Positions 13,015 to 24,917 are shown, counted from the stretch's first letter. The stretch is DNA of 64,000 nt from Avena insularis (GCA_023614405.1 CM042685.1:189878257-189942256); one strand, 5' to 3'. Made by a program: numbers and translations. Notes: generated by a model not told the origin, from the letters alone.

Positions 13015-13207
13015 GAGCATATAATGGAAGGTGCTTAGAAGAGTGCTTATAAAAATAAACCGACCATTTTGCTAAGTATTGGTGTTTATTTCTATAGAAG
13101 AGGTGCTTAGTTAAGCATCTACCTTGTATAAATAAGCACCGGTACTAAAAGAAAAACCGGTTTATTTTTCTAAGGACCATCTTAGGCACCTTGCATTGTA
13201 CATGCTC
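13015..13207. mobile_element. MITE, copy 1 of an adjacent pair (193 bp)
   Basis: The ends form an inverted repeat: GAGCATATAATGGAAGGTGC at the left matches the complement of GCACCTTGCATTGTACATGCTC at the right, with small differences. TTAA flanks both sides (13011-13014, 13208-13211). No coding capacity. The termini suggest a class II non-autonomous element, possibly PIF/Harbinger-related; the superfamily is not settled. Confidence 0.7.
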
Positions 13208-13211
13208 TTAA

Positions 13212-13519
13212 GGGCATGTACAGTGCAAGCTCTAAGCACCGACGCTAGGATCAGATTCCCTGCGGTTTTACAAAGATTCCGGCCGATCGTAGAAAAATAG
13301 CTAGCGTCGGCGAGAAAACAAGAAGAATAGCTAGCGTCGACGAGAAAATAAGAGTCAGCGCGTCTGCTTTTTCTGGGACAGACTCCACAGGAGCGCAAGC
13401 AACAAACTATATTTAGCGTCCAGGTTTAGGGGCGCGCAATGAGAGACAGCTGCACGTGCCTAATTTTTTTCCACATGATTGTTTTAGCGTCTATCTAAAC
13501 GTCTCACATTATACATGCC
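13212..13519. mobile_element. MITE, copy 2 of the pair (308 bp)
   Basis: The left end GGGCATGTACAGTGCAAGCT is the inverse of the right end (...CTCACATTATACATGCC), with several mismatches and gaps. GACGCTA at about 13239-13245 pairs with TAGCGTC near 13485. It shares the TTAA at 13208-13211 with copy 1 and has TTAA again at 13520-13523. No coding capacity. Confidence 0.65.
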
Positions 13520-13703
13520 TTAATAATCATCAATAGTAGCACAAAAAAATCTAAAAATAATGAACATTAAAAAAAGACTCATGGACCAAATAGTAACACA
13601 AGTCGAAGGCATGCCGCCGTCCTTACTCCTTTATCATCAGACAGATAAAGCTTGTCGTAGTAGAGCTTGCTATACTAGACAGACATGAAGTTGTTGTGTA
13701 AAG

Positions 13704-13834
13704 TGTTAAGAATAGGCAACAGGTATTCCTCTGGGGGCCAAAGGCGACAATATATATTACAGGTATATGTGTGAATATACAGGAAGCCCCCCTAACATAT
13801 GGAGAAAATACAATACAAATATATACATCTAACA
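13704..13834 (-). repeat. 3' LTR of the short Copia element
   Basis: 131 bp, TG...CA, nearly identical to 14761-14891. It is followed on the internal side by the purine tract. Confidence 0.9.
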
Positions 13835-13847
13835 CCCTCCCTCAAAC

Positions 13848-14570
13848 TCATGGTGAATCCACAACACTGAGTTTGAAGAGTAAGAAATCATGCCGCGCTC
13901 TGGTCTGTGTCTTCGTGAAGAAATCCGCCAACTGTAAATCTGAAGGCACATATTGAAGCGCAACAATCTGAGCCTGCACCTGAGCACGTATATAGAAAGC
14001 ATCAACACCAATATGCTTGGTAAGCTCATGCTTGACCGGATCACGTGCAACACTAATAGCACATGTACTGTCTGACAAAACCAGAGTGGGTGTGGTAATA
14101 GAGACCCCAAAATTCGCAAGTAACCACCGTAACCAGGTCACCTCAGCAGTCAACAAGGCAATAGCACGCAACTCAGCCTCAACACTCGAACGAGAAACCG
14201 CTGTCTATTTCTTCGTCTTCCAAACAATGAGCGATCCACCAAGAAACATACAGTAAGCAGAAAGTAAACGACGATCTGAAGGATCACTCGCCCACGTAGC
14301 GTCCGAATAGCACTGGAGCTGGAGGGAGCTGGAACGAGGAAAGAAAAGACGACGAGTGATCGTACCATGGAGATAACGAAGAACACGGAGAAGATGACTA
14401 TAGTGAACAGTGGTAGGAGCAGAAACAAACTGACTCAAAATATGAACAGGATAAGAGATGTCAGGACGAGTGACAACAAGATAAACAAGACTCCCAACAA
14501 GATGACGATAAAGCGTCAGATCAGAAAGAGGATCACCATCAGGACGATGAAAAGGGCTAGTGCAATCCAC
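13848..14570 (-). pseudogene. Copia RT C-terminus and RNase H remnant
   Basis: Two minus-strand open stretches are seen. 14205-14570 carries the end of the Copia RT region (YRHLVGSLVYLVVTRPDISY) and the start of RNase H (YSDATWASDPSDRR, the usual catalytic Asp region). 13848-14171 carries the rest of RNase H (LSDSTCAISVARDP, HIGVDAFYIR, QLADFFTK). A frame change separates them near 14180-14210. Everything upstream of RT is deleted. Without gag and integrase it could only have moved with help from a complete relative. Confidence 0.85.
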
Positions 14571-14760
14571 TTATACGCTTCAACACCCCCTCTCACGTGT
14601 GATGGAGAGAAGTCAGCACGTGCAACCGAAAGAAAGCGACAACGCGCGAAACTCACGTATGACTCAAGGGCCTTTACGTGGACAAAAAAGGGTCAACAAC
14701 AATTTTAGGATAAATTGCGAAAGTCAGGACTCGAACTCGAGACCTTAGGCTCTGATACCA

Positions 14761-14891
14761 TGTTAGGAATAGGCAACATGTATTCCTCTGGGGGCCAAAG
14801 GCCACAATATATAATACAGGTACATGTGTGAATATGCAGAAAGCCCCCCTAACCTATGGGAAAAATACAATACAAATATATACATATAACA
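14761..14891 (-). repeat. 5' LTR of the short Copia element
   Basis: 131 bp, TG...CA, partner of 13704-13834. The tRNA-Met primer site lies immediately inside it at 14749-14760. Confidence 0.9.
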
Positions 14892-14896
14892 TAAAG

Positions 14897-15174
14897 GACC
14901 AGCGCACTAAGCAGCAATCATCGCCAATGATCACATCCGTAAATAGACTGGCATGAACTCACACCAACAAATACAAAAACAAACAAGATCCCAGGAGACC
15001 TGGCGGACACACGACTCTGCGCGACCTCCGCTGGCGCGCAGCTAGATGCACCACCGGAGCGAGAATATGGCGGAGAGAACCTCATTCTGACTTCAAGATA
15101 TAGCCGCCGCCTCAACATCTCGAAGAAGACACTAAAAAAGGCTAAACAAAGAACGAGAAACTTCCCATCAACGA
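14897..15174. other. Flank between two elements, no supported gene
   Basis: About 280 bp that was contiguous with 40476 onward before the Gypsy insertion. It is GC-rich at about 14995-15075. No domain is seen in any frame. Confidence 0.5.
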
Positions 15175-15643
15175 TGTCGTGGGAATGGTCACGGCAGATG
15201 CTGCAATCGACAACGAGTAGTAGAACGAAGGGCAAGGGCGGCCAGCCATCTGCGGTGCGAGATGAGGGCGGAGACACAGGGTTTTACCCAGGTTTGGCCC
15301 CCCGGAGGGTAAAGACCTACTCCTGCTAGATTGTATTATGATGGAGGTACAGCAGGCGGGCTCTGGCTAGGCGGCGAGTCGCTTGGTGTATCTTTGAGCG
15401 TGCCTCTACGCATACATAGGAGGTTTATATAGACTCACCTCCCTAGGGTTTACATATCTCAACGAATCAGTTAAGGCTTGGTACTCGTTTAACCTAATCC
15501 ATTGGGCCTATCTACTCTCTGGTCTTGACTTCCGCCGCTTGGACTCGCGCCAGTCTCGATCTAGTCGCCGTCTTGCAGCCCACTCGCCAGTTCTGGGCGA
15601 TCGGAAGCGTCTGCGGGTATACCCGGTAGGCATATCCCCATCG
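15175..15643 (-). repeat. 3' LTR of the first Gypsy element
   Basis: Starts TGTCGTGGGAATGGTCACGG and ends TATCCCCATCG. It matches 39985-40475 along its length with substitutions and small gaps (469 against 491 bp). The last base appears mutated (ATCG instead of ATCA). A purine tract (minus strand GGCCTCGGGACTA) adjoins on the internal side. Confidence 0.85.
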
Positions 15644-16084
15644 TAGTCCCGAGGCCGTCGTCGATTGGGCGCGGAGTGGTTCTTGGCGATCGAGCATACG
15701 GCTTCAATGCGAGACATCCATCGAATCGATTCTGCGGGCTCTGAATAAAGGAGAAACTAGTCATTCGGGTCGCAGCTTTGGCGAGCGGGTCGGCGAAATA
15801 TTTAGTCACCGTTGTAGTGATCGGTCGGCGAGCCGAGTGGCTGAAGTTGGACCGCTGCCTTGATCAAAACTAGCCGTTGGGGTAATCCAACGGTAACTTT
15901 TGGCGTAATCACCGCGTAGTAACGGCTCCCTGATTTGGCGGGTAACAACCGCTACATAAAGGGAATGGTAGGCGATCAGAAAACCACCCCTCGTCATTTC
16001 CTCCGATCGCGCGCACCTCCGTTTTCCTCTGCATCACGATCCAGCCGATCCAAAATCCTCCGACCTCCGCAAACCTTGTCGCCA

Positions 16085-17514
16085 ATGGCCCCCTCCACCG
16101 AACCATGGGGCAGGTCCAAGTGTCTGAGGCGCTTGGCGTCCTTCGAGGAGGCGGGATCCTGCCGGCGGTGGCGCATCCCATGACGGAGAGGTGACTCGGA
16201 CCAGCGAGGAGAGTTCGTCTGCTTCACCGATCACACTGAACGGGGCTGGGATTCCCACATATCTTTTCTTCCGTAACCTGCGCCTTCTACGAGATCAACC
16301 GTCGGACCTAGGCTCAAGACATCGAGCAGCTCGCCATTTTCGTGGCGTTCTGCGAGTGATACCTGGGCTGCAGGCCCTACTTCCCCCTATGGCACGGGAG
16401 GATCAGTCGCGAAGAAGCGGGCGGCCCAATGCTTGCTGCTTGACAGCGTTCAATTGAAGTCGAAGCTTCCTTTTGATCGATGCTACCCGCCAAGGCGGCG
16501 AGTGGAATAAGTCTTGGTTTTACGTCACCGGCGACTCGAGAGGGAGAGGTGGCGATCCCAAGGTACTCCGACCGCCCGAACCACGCCGACTCGGTCGGCA
16601 AGCTCTAACAGACAGCGGATGGTCATGGGCGAGATGCTTCAAACCATCCGCGGCTGAAGAAGAAGGGTCTTGAGACCATCAACTTGCAACCTTGGCTCGG
16701 GCGGCGTTCGTTCCCCGACGTGACCACTATATGTCACAGTACACGGGCCGGAGGACTCGACAAAATCCTGCCTCGCCAGTGGAAACTCGAGGATTACATT
16801 CCGGCGTTGAAGAAGATCACCAGCGGTGTACGGGCGAGGCGGGGTCGCCCTACATCGCGAAGCATCCAGCCCGACGGTGAAGTCACTTTCTATCATTCGC
16901 GATCGCGATTAATGCGATCGGTCATCGTCATCTTATGCTCATTGCAGTTATTTCAAGTGGTGGAAGGGTGGCTTCCGCCGCGAAAGGCGGCATCGAGAGC
17001 GACAGGAGCGACGACGACGAGTCCGAGGAAGAGGTCGCCCCGCTGGTTCGCAAAACTCGTGGGCAGCGTCAGCGCAAGCTCGAGGCGAGTAAAAGCCTCG
17101 ACCGTCACAACGATGACGACGACGAGCTTCCCGAAACCACCTCGCGTTGCCAGGCCACTCCGTCGAAGAAGAAGAAGGAGAAGAAGAAGGAGGTGAAGGC
17201 CCCTTTAAAGAAGAAGACGAAGCCAGCGAGACAGGCATCTCCGCCTCACTCGGCGAGCAGCTCTGACGCCACCAGCCTGGCCAAGGATGAAGTGCCACAG
17301 ACGATGGCGGCGGCGGATGTCACCGTCGTCCTGAGTGAGGCTCCTCTGGCCTCAATGCCTCCCCCATTCGCCCCAGTCTCTGGGTTGGGGGTTGCTCCGG
17401 TCGCGGCAGCTTCACCTCCCAGGGAGGCTCCTGTCGAAAATGTTTCGGAGGCTCCTGTCGCGGCCTCGACAACGAAGAAGCCGTCCGTGTCTTGGGAGCA
17501 CGATGTCCTGGAGA
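16085..17514 (+). pseudogene. Antisense accessory gene of the first Gypsy element, N-terminal part
   Basis: On the opposite strand to gag-pol. A frame starting at 16085 (MAPSTEPWG) and neighbouring frames carry remnants of the plant domain called putative gypsy-type transposon (Transposase_28, PF04195). The clearest motif is FVAFCE followed by LGCRPYFPLW near 16335-16390; compare the better copy at 51.4-51.9 kb. After several stops and frameshifts the frame from 16935 encodes an acidic stretch (DRSDDDESEEE), a lysine-rich stretch (KKKKEKKKEVKAPLKKK) and an Ala/Pro-rich linker. It ends where the 4.4-kb insertion begins. A TATA-like CTACATAAAGG near 15953 could be its promoter. Function unknown. 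Confidence 0.7.
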
Positions 17515-17519
17515 TGGGT

Positions 17520-20500
17520 TGTGGCGCCCCGCAAAAACCACTACTAGAAAATCGCGTTGTTTTTGTGCATTGCATCATCATGACCGCATGCTCATGTCAT
17601 CATGCCACATTGCATTTGAGCATCGTCATCATCATGCATTTGTTTGATTGAAACTATTTTCGAAAAACATATTTTGTTTTCTAAATACCCCGCCTTTATT
17701 TCAAATCCAAAACCCGGGTCTCCGGATTATTTTGTTTCGTCTACCAATGGTTTTCAAAAGCCCCATTTTAAATATTAAAACATTTATTTTATTTTTTAGG
17801 GGCAGCCGTACCGGGCCGATCCGACCCAGTCGGCCACCCCCAGTACAAAACCGGACTATCTAAACCCTTTTCCTACCCCAACCTAATCTACCCAGCCCTC
17901 CACCTCGCCTGCACCAATCGGATCTTGCCACCTCACACCCTCCACATCACCTCCACCAATCCTGGGTCGCCACCTCCCCTCTCTCTCTCTCCTGGACCTA
18001 CCCCTACCCTAATCACACGACACTCACCCACAGCCCACAGCCCACCACTTTGCACACACACACCCACAAACCGCCGCCTCGGGATCTCCACCGGCCCCCA
18101 CCACTGACCCGCTCCCCACCTGACCCGCTCCTGGCCTCCCCTTCCTCGACGCAATCCCCACCACCGACCGACCCTGCCTCCACGGCCGCGTGACCCCGCC
18201 GCCGGCGTCCCCTCCACCACCGCCCTCTGCTCCTCCTCCTCGCCTGCCACCTGCCGCTGGAGTCGCCGCCTCCACCCATCCTCCGCCCATCTTGGGTCAG
18301 CACCACAGTGGCCTTCCTCACCCGCCAGCGCCTCTCGGCCTTCCCTCCCTCTCCTGTGACCCGGCTTGAGCTCCTGCCGCGGCCCCGAGCTCCATCCTCT
18401 CGGCCGTCGCCCGCCTCCGATTCTGCCGGAGTCCCAGCGCCCTCCGCCGCCGTTCGACCTCGGCCCGGACCGCCTCGCCATCGGCGCCTCGAGCCCGCCT
18501 TCACCAATCGCAGTGCCGCGCCCTTCCTCGCCCGCGCCACCCCATCCTCACCGACCTCGCGTCCCCCGAGCTCTCCTCCGTCGCCCGAAGCCTACTTTGA
18601 GCCACAGCGGGCCTCCGCGACCTCCTCCGCCGTGTCCTCCGCCGCCCGGCGCCTCTCGCCGTCCCTCTCCTCCCTTCCTCTGCGTCCTCTCCTCCTTGGC
18701 GGCGGCACCCGACTGCCTCCGCCCTTCTCCCCTCTGCGGCCGCCCGCTCGGGCCACAGAGGAGGCCCTTGCGCCGTTTGCCTGCACCGGGCACCCGCCTC
18801 TCTGGCGCGAGGCCCCGTCTTCCCTTTGGCCTCCGCATCGCCGCCATGTATCCGCCCCGGTCCACCTCGCCTTCCGATGGCCACGACGGCACCTCTCTTT
18901 GTGGGTCCTTGTTGTTCCGTCCTGGTGTTGGCGATGTGGTGTATGTGCAGCGGTGCCCTCAATGCCGAGGTGAAGTCCATGCACTACAGATGCTCTCGGC
19001 TCCTCTATGACCAACTCTAGCAACGCTATCTCAAGTGGTGATCGTGTGGCATGAATGTACCACAAGGGCACCTACAGATCGGACCGACAAGGCACTCCAA
19101 GTCTGACTATGTTCGGAGAAACTAGAATAACAAGATTTTTCCTCACCGACAAGACCGGCTCGATGCCGATGGTTCTTAGGGATGTACATGGTGCCACCCG
19201 AAGGTCCTCGACGCTTGAAGAAGTATCAAGGGATTTCGAGAAGCCACGCAAGATCTTCTTCACGAACACCGAGCTCTTCCCCGGAACCCGAAGGCCGTTC
19301 CCCCCGGACCGCCATGATCTTCCTCTCGGATCCGAGGACACCGGGACCCCGGTGCGACAAGTACTCCTTCCCGGACGCCAAGTTCACCGAGAACCCGGAT
19401 GCCAAGGTCGCCGACACGGAACGACAAGACCTCCTTCCCGCACCGATGCCGTCGACGTCGCACGCCAAGTTCTTCTTCCTGAACGCCAAGACCGACCCGA
19501 TACGACGACCCGACAAGATCTTCGTGACGACAAGATCGGCACCGACCAGGGCGGATCCAATGTGCCCTGACGCCGACCAAGTTCTTCTCCTCGGATGCGA
19601 CAAGATCGACTTCCGTTGTCCGAGACCGATCTCGTCGAGCCGTTCTCCCGTCGAACCCTGAGACCGACCCCGAAACCCCTCGGAGCCCAAGTTCGCCGAA
19701 CCCTAACGTGATTCCCTATTCGAGACCCCCCATTATTTTATAATATGACATTATCAACTGATGCATATTAAATTGTTCATGCATGCATACTTGTCTGTGG
19801 TTTGGGGGCATTATGCCAATTCATCTCATAATTAAATACGGAGTCTATATGCGGGATATCTTTATCTTATTCTGGACTCCATTTAAATTGGCATAGCGAA
19901 CCGAAGCCATGTTTTGTCTTGCTAATCCAACATTTAATTTGCGGAGTAGATAAATAACTTGAACCATCTAATAAATTATCGGGACCCCGGTTCCGCTTAA
20001 TATGACCTAATCGCATCGCACCTTTGCCATGTCATACATCATACATGCATCATGCCCGATCTTCTGCCGTAGTATTAAATAGTGCATCCGGTGTTTCTTC
20101 TAGTGTTTTGCTTCTTTGCGGATTAGGCCGATGAGTTGATGCGAGTGTCGACCCGATCTTCGGATGAACCTTCGGCAATGTTTTCAGGCGAGCACCTCCC
20201 CCTTTCTACCTATCTTACTTTTATAGTATTTATTCCCTCCTGTTGATCTATTGCTATCTGTGTTGCGATGCTCTAGTTTTCGTACCCGTGATATCCCTTG
20301 CAGCCTTATATTGCCTTGGACACATCCTATTACCTGTTGTTTGGTAGATAGTTGGACTTGCGCGTCGTAGTCGCTTGCTCAAGTGCTGTTGCGTGTGGTC
20401 AAGTACCACAGTTGTTGGAGTGTTGCCGCATGTTTAATGTTGGAGATGATCATGGCTTTAATTATCGTTTAATAACTAAAATTGAAGTAGGTAAATGCAG

Positions 20501-21956
20501 AGGCACCGGTGGGTAATAGACAATATTTGGTTTTTAACTCCTTTGGTGTCCGTAGGACCCGAGTTCTTGACACTGTTAGAGATCGGCGCGCTAACCACAG
20601 GTGGGGTGTGTGGCACCCCATCGATTAGTACCTGATTTCAAAGTATTGTACCGGGGCCACAAGTAGTTTGGGGCTTTATTACTATCCTGCTTATGCCATG
20701 CTTCTTGCTTTATTTAAGATTGTGCGTGGAGCACATGCTGTTTAGGACCGTGACACGTTTTATTTATGTCGACAAGCCCAGTCACACTTTCGGGTTCCCA
20801 GTCGTTTACATCCGTCTACACAAACCATGAGTCCGTCTAGGAGACCGGCCGACTTCGTTGCGGGTAGCTTAGTGGGGTGGCCCCATGTGCATGCTTTGGT
20901 GCAGGAACGTCATGACTTACGCCTACCGACATACCGATGGGTGTATGTTAGCGATCGGCAAAAGGGTCGAAGTGCGTGTGGATACTTTGGTGCACCCTGG
21001 GTTAAATCTTTCAAAAGCCGTGTCGCGGTTATGGACGACTTGGAGCACAATTCTCGATCATAGACAACTATAACTAAAGTTCTTGTTATAAATTGACTTG
21101 TATCCGATATGACTAGTAATCAGCTCCACTACAATGGAATGGCTAAATAAAAGTACCAACAAGCTTTGGGTTTGGGACATCTCATGCTAATTATGTCGAC
21201 TAGTAAGTGTTGCAACTACAATGGAATGGTTAACTAAAAGTGCCTTGCTTATTATATCGGGATGACTCATGCTATCTATATTGACTAGTAATTGCGCTAT
21301 AACGGAATGAATAAAGCCAATGTGAGTTCTTGGTTGACTTCCTCGTTTGGTCTCGAGAAATACGGGATGGGTATGTTTGGTGGTAGAATCAGGTTGGTTC
21401 GAATAGGTCTTTCTTATCCCTCTCGATGGCCGGCAGTTATCTCGAGTCTCTATAGGTTGTTTAGTGCATGCGCTTATTTGCCGCCATCCACTATACCTAT
21501 GTAGGCGAGGAACGCCGAATTCTAGTCTCGCCGTGCACTGGCCTCAGTACTGACCGCTCTCTCTTTTTCCTTTGCCCTTTGTCGGCACCCCTTTTGTTTA
21601 AGCAGGTTTTGAGATCGACGTCGTTAGCAGGGTTACCCTTCCGGCTTGGCACAGGCAGGTTATGGACGCCATTGGTTATTCTTCAGGGCTCTTAGCCCCA
21701 TTTGCATCTTGTCCGTAGTCGGACGCTCTATCGTTTCCAAGGTGATTTGGATCTTTGTATTATATATCTGTATTCTTGACTCATGGAGTCGTTGATGTAT
21801 ATATCTGTTCTGTGGGTCCCATCGAGGACTGTTGTGTAATGTTATTACTTCGTTTTCCACCCGCACGAAAGTGCCTGGTGGGCGTCCTTGAATCGTTTCT
21901 ATGCGGGTTTGGCGAAAAGGCTAAAACTTGCATAGGGCCGATTCGAGGGTGTTACA
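17520..21956. mobile_element. 4.4-kb TG...CA insertion, probably a very long solo LTR
   Basis: The insertion starts TGTGGCGCCCC and ends GAGGGTGTTACA. It is flanked on both sides by the 5-bp repeat TGGGT (17515-17519, 21957-21961). The host reading frame (antisense gene) continues across one TGGGT copy. I found no gag, pol, primer site or internal repeat of its start, so a single long LTR left by recombination fits best. Inside, about 17900-18990 is very C-rich with open frames in most phases, typical of a GC-rich leader and not of a gene. Family not recognised. Confidence 0.7.
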
Positions 21957-21961
21957 TGGGT

Positions 21962-22553
21962 CTCAGTCGTAAACTAGGCCCCGAACTGGAGAAACCGGCC
22001 AGCATCCGCATGGGGCTGCGGTTCCTGCCAGTTGCCAAGTGAGTTTCATTCACCTGCCTTTGCTTTTCATTGTACTCGGACCACTTTGCTCATGTGATCA
22101 ATTTGTAGGACTGGAGCTAAGAAGATAGGCCACCCATCCGTGGCCAAGGTGCCGCCAGTCGTCGCTGAGGAGGACCCCTCTCGGAAGAGGAAGGCGGACG
22201 AGGTCGTCGCCCCCGCGGATAGTGCCAAGAAGACCAAGGGCGACGAAGTCGTCACGGTGTCTGACGACACGACGATCGCTCTGAGTGAACCCGTGGCGGA
22301 GGCGGCCTTGACGATCAAGGAGGGTGCTCCCTCGCCTGGAGTAGCCGAGCCGGCCTCTTTTGGTGCCGGCGCATCCATCGCGACCTTCCCGCGCTTCATG
22401 GCCAGAGCGGCTACGGCGAGTGGTACCACGCCTTCGAGCCGCGCACCTGAGGTCGCCGAGACGGAGGTCGAGCAGCATCGCGGGCACACTTCGGCTCTTC
22501 TCGCATCCGTGGACGCGATATAGCTTCATGGCATGCTTGGCGCAGCCATCCAG
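21962..22553 (+). pseudogene. Antisense accessory gene, middle exons
   Basis: Continues directly from the frame at 17514 across the TGGGT site (EMG then LSRKLGPELEKP). A GT-AG intron fits at 22039-22108 (donor GTGAGT, acceptor TTTGTAG) and keeps the frame. The next exon holds another Lys/Glu/Ala-rich low-complexity stretch (EEDPSRKRKADEVV). A TAG at about 22520 lies in frame before the donor CAG/GTATGT at 22553, so the copy is broken. No catalytic motif is visible. The basic clusters would suit nuclear import, which is inference only. Confidence 0.6.
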
Positions 22554-22630
22554 GTATGTCCAGTCCCTGAGGATCGGGCCGCTGAATTGCAGCGGTCGGA
22601 TTCTTTTAGTGTCTTTGTTTGTGTTTCTCG

Positions 22631-22866
22631 CGTCCAGTCCCCGAGTGCCTAGTCGCTGAATTTCAGCGGGTGGGCACTTAGGTTTTTGGATCTCCAGTCC
22701 CCGAGTGCCTAGTCACTGAATTTCAGCGGCTGGGCACTTAGTTTTTTGATCTCCAGTCCCCGAGTGCCTACTCGCTGAATTTCAGCGGGTGGGCACTTAG
22801 GATTTTTTATCTCCACTCCCTGAGTGCCTACTCGCTGAATTTCAGCGGGTGGGCACTTAGGATTTC
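22631..22866. repeat. Four tandem ~60-bp repeats inside an intron of the antisense gene
   Basis: Four consecutive copies share CCCCGAGTGCCTA, CTGAATTTCAGCGG and GGGCACTTAG, each about 60 bp. They lie in the intron bounded by the donor at 22554 and the acceptor AG at 22895-22896. Each copy holds a small hairpin, CGCTGAA pairing with TTCAGCG. Confidence 0.85.
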
Positions 22867-22896
22867 GTTTTTGTTAACTGTTTGTCTTTTGCACAG

Positions 22897-23188
22897 GGTT
22901 TGCAGCGTGAGTCAGCCGACCGGCTTGCTGCGAAGCGTTGCGCAGAGAAAGAACTTGCCATCGTCCAAGAGGCGAACAAGGGACTCCAGGCGACTGCTGC
23001 GAAGGCGGAGGAGGTCCGCCAGGGCCTTGTCCCAGCGAGTGAATTGACGGCAGCTCAATCTGCGTTGAGCTCGACTGAGAAGCGGGTCGCCGAACTTGAT
23101 CGCGAGCTAAAGGAAGCGAAGGAAGAGGTGAGTTCGGCGGATGGGCGAGCCAAGGCTTTTGTTACAGCCGCCGCTGAGGAGCGTAAGG
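22897..23188 (+). pseudogene. Antisense accessory gene, coiled-coil exon (left half)
   Basis: The exon opens after GCACAG at 22896 and is open to the Copia insertion. The sequence is rich in Glu, Ala, Lys and Leu in heptad-like spacing (ESADRLAAKRCAEKELAIVQ, then STEKRVAELDRELKEAKEE), a probable long coiled coil. The frame is cut by the Copia element at the TAAGG target site and resumes at 31824. This supports one original exon. Confidence 0.7.
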
Positions 23189-24917
23189 TGAAGGGTTTCG
23201 CAGCATAGTAAATCAAAAAAATTCTACGGATGCGAACGAGAAAAGCCAAGATCTAATCTAGGAGATGCAAACAACGAGAGAGATTAGATTAGATCTTCAT
23301 ACCCTTGAAGATTCGCACAGCGGAACGTTCGTCGGAACGTGGGTGATGTAGTCATACTCGCTTCTCCTCCTCGCGATCCGATCCGATCTAGCACCGCAAG
23401 TGGCGATGCCTCCGGGAGATGCACACGTGCAGCACCTCGACGTATCCTCCTTCCTCGGTCCAGCAAGTATGGTGGAGAGACGGATTGGATCTACAACGCG
23501 ATGGCGCGGTGCAAGTGGTGGAGAGTTTCTGCAGCAGGGTTTCGCCTACACGTAGTCGGGAGGGAGAGAGAGAGGAGGGCAGCAGGGCGACTAGGCTTGA
23601 GGGGAAGGTGTGTGTGGGGGGGGTGGTGGTGTGCCCCAGCCCTCTATATTTAGAGGGGTGGGCGCCTGCCCTAACCCCTTCCCCAAGCCCTAGGTCGGCG
23701 GCCAAGGAGGGAGGAGTGGGGGGCAAGTAATCCCCCCCTTCTAGAAGCTCCAAACTAGGGTTTCCCCTTGTTTGGCCGGCTGGGCCCTATGGGGCCTTGT
23801 GCCCCTGGCCCAATGCGGACAGGGCACTCCCTCATAGGCCCATGCCCCCTCCTGATAGGTGGGACCACGTTGGTCCCCCTCCGGAAGGTTCTAGAAGCTT
23901 CCGGTACAATACCGATTAACCCGGAACAATTCCGAACTCCAAAAACTGCACTGCCTTATATGAATCTTATTCTCCGGACCATTCCAGAACCTCTCGTGAT
24001 GTCCCGGATCCCATACGAGACTCCAAACAAAAACTCATAAACCAATTATCCAATCTATCCTAGTGTCGAGACACGTTAAGTGTGTGACCCTTCGGGTTCG
24101 AGAACATGCAGACATGATCTTCTATCAATAATCAATAGCGGGGTCTGGAAACCCATATTGACTCCCACACATTCATCGATGATCATATCAGATGAACCAC
24201 GATGCCAGGATTCAATCAATCCCATATATATATTCCCTTCGTCTCGCGATATTTTACTTGCCCGAGATTTGATCGTGATGCGTCATACCTAGTTCAATCT
24301 CGTTCACAGCAAGTACTTTACTCGTTCCGTAATCCGATATCACTTTGTGATTAACTCCTTAACCACATGCTTGCAAGCGGTGTTGATATCGATTACCGAG
24401 TGGGCCCGAAGTATATCTCTCCGACTTGGGAGGGACAAATTCCATCTCGATACATACAACCCAACAGGTACTTTCCGATCACCTGAGAGACACCTTTATG
24501 ATCACCCTCTCATAGGATGACGTTTGATGACCTCAAAGATTTCTTCCGATACCAGGGAGTTGTATTATCTCATGGTCTAAGGAATACAATATTTGACATA
24601 AGAAAAGCTTCGCAAAGATGAACACGATGACACGATCTAATTGCTTCGCTTAGTTTGGAGTGCATCACCATATCATTCTCCCAATGATATGATCTCATTA
24701 TTAATTGACAACTCATGTCTATGGTTAGGAAACCTTAACCATCATTAATCAATGAGCTAGTCCATAGAGGCGCACTAGGGACACGGTGTTGTTCACAAAC
24801 CACACAAGTATTAAAGTTTCCGCTTAATACAATTCTAGCATGGAATATAAACATTATCATGAACAAGAATTATAATAATAACATCTTTATTATTGCCTCT
24901 AGGGCATAATTCCAACA
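23189..24917 (-). repeat. 3' LTR of the nested Copia element
   Basis: 1729 bp, bounded by TGAAGGGTTTCGCAGC and GCATAATTCCAACA on the plus strand. It differs from the right LTR by at least a dozen substitutions and a few small indels seen by eye. Confidence 0.95.

Larger units (their letters stand above)
13704..14891 (-). mobile_element. Short-LTR Copia element, internally deleted (1.19 kb)
   Basis: Two near-identical 131-bp LTRs (13704-13834 and 14761-14891; TGTTA...TAACA) flank 926 bp of internal sequence. Both sides carry the 5-bp target duplication TAAAG (13699-13703, 14892-14896). A primer site complementary to initiator tRNA-Met (GCTCTGATACCA, 14749-14760) abuts the right LTR, and a purine tract (minus strand TTTGAGGGAGGG) abuts the left one, so the element is on the minus strand. 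Gag, protease, integrase and most of reverse transcriptase are missing. Confidence 0.93.

Noticed and set aside
17933..19071. Several 100-220-codon open frames on both strands
   Set aside because: They overlap in all phases in a C/G-rich stretch inside the 4.4-kb insertion. No domain, no splice pattern.
17538..20105. CACTACTAGAAAA at 17538, like the end of a CACTA transposon, and TTCTTCTAGTG near 20095
   Set aside because: The neighbouring trinucleotides do not match (AAC against TTT), the inner repeats do not pair, and the TG...CA ends with TGGGT duplications explain the insertion borders better.
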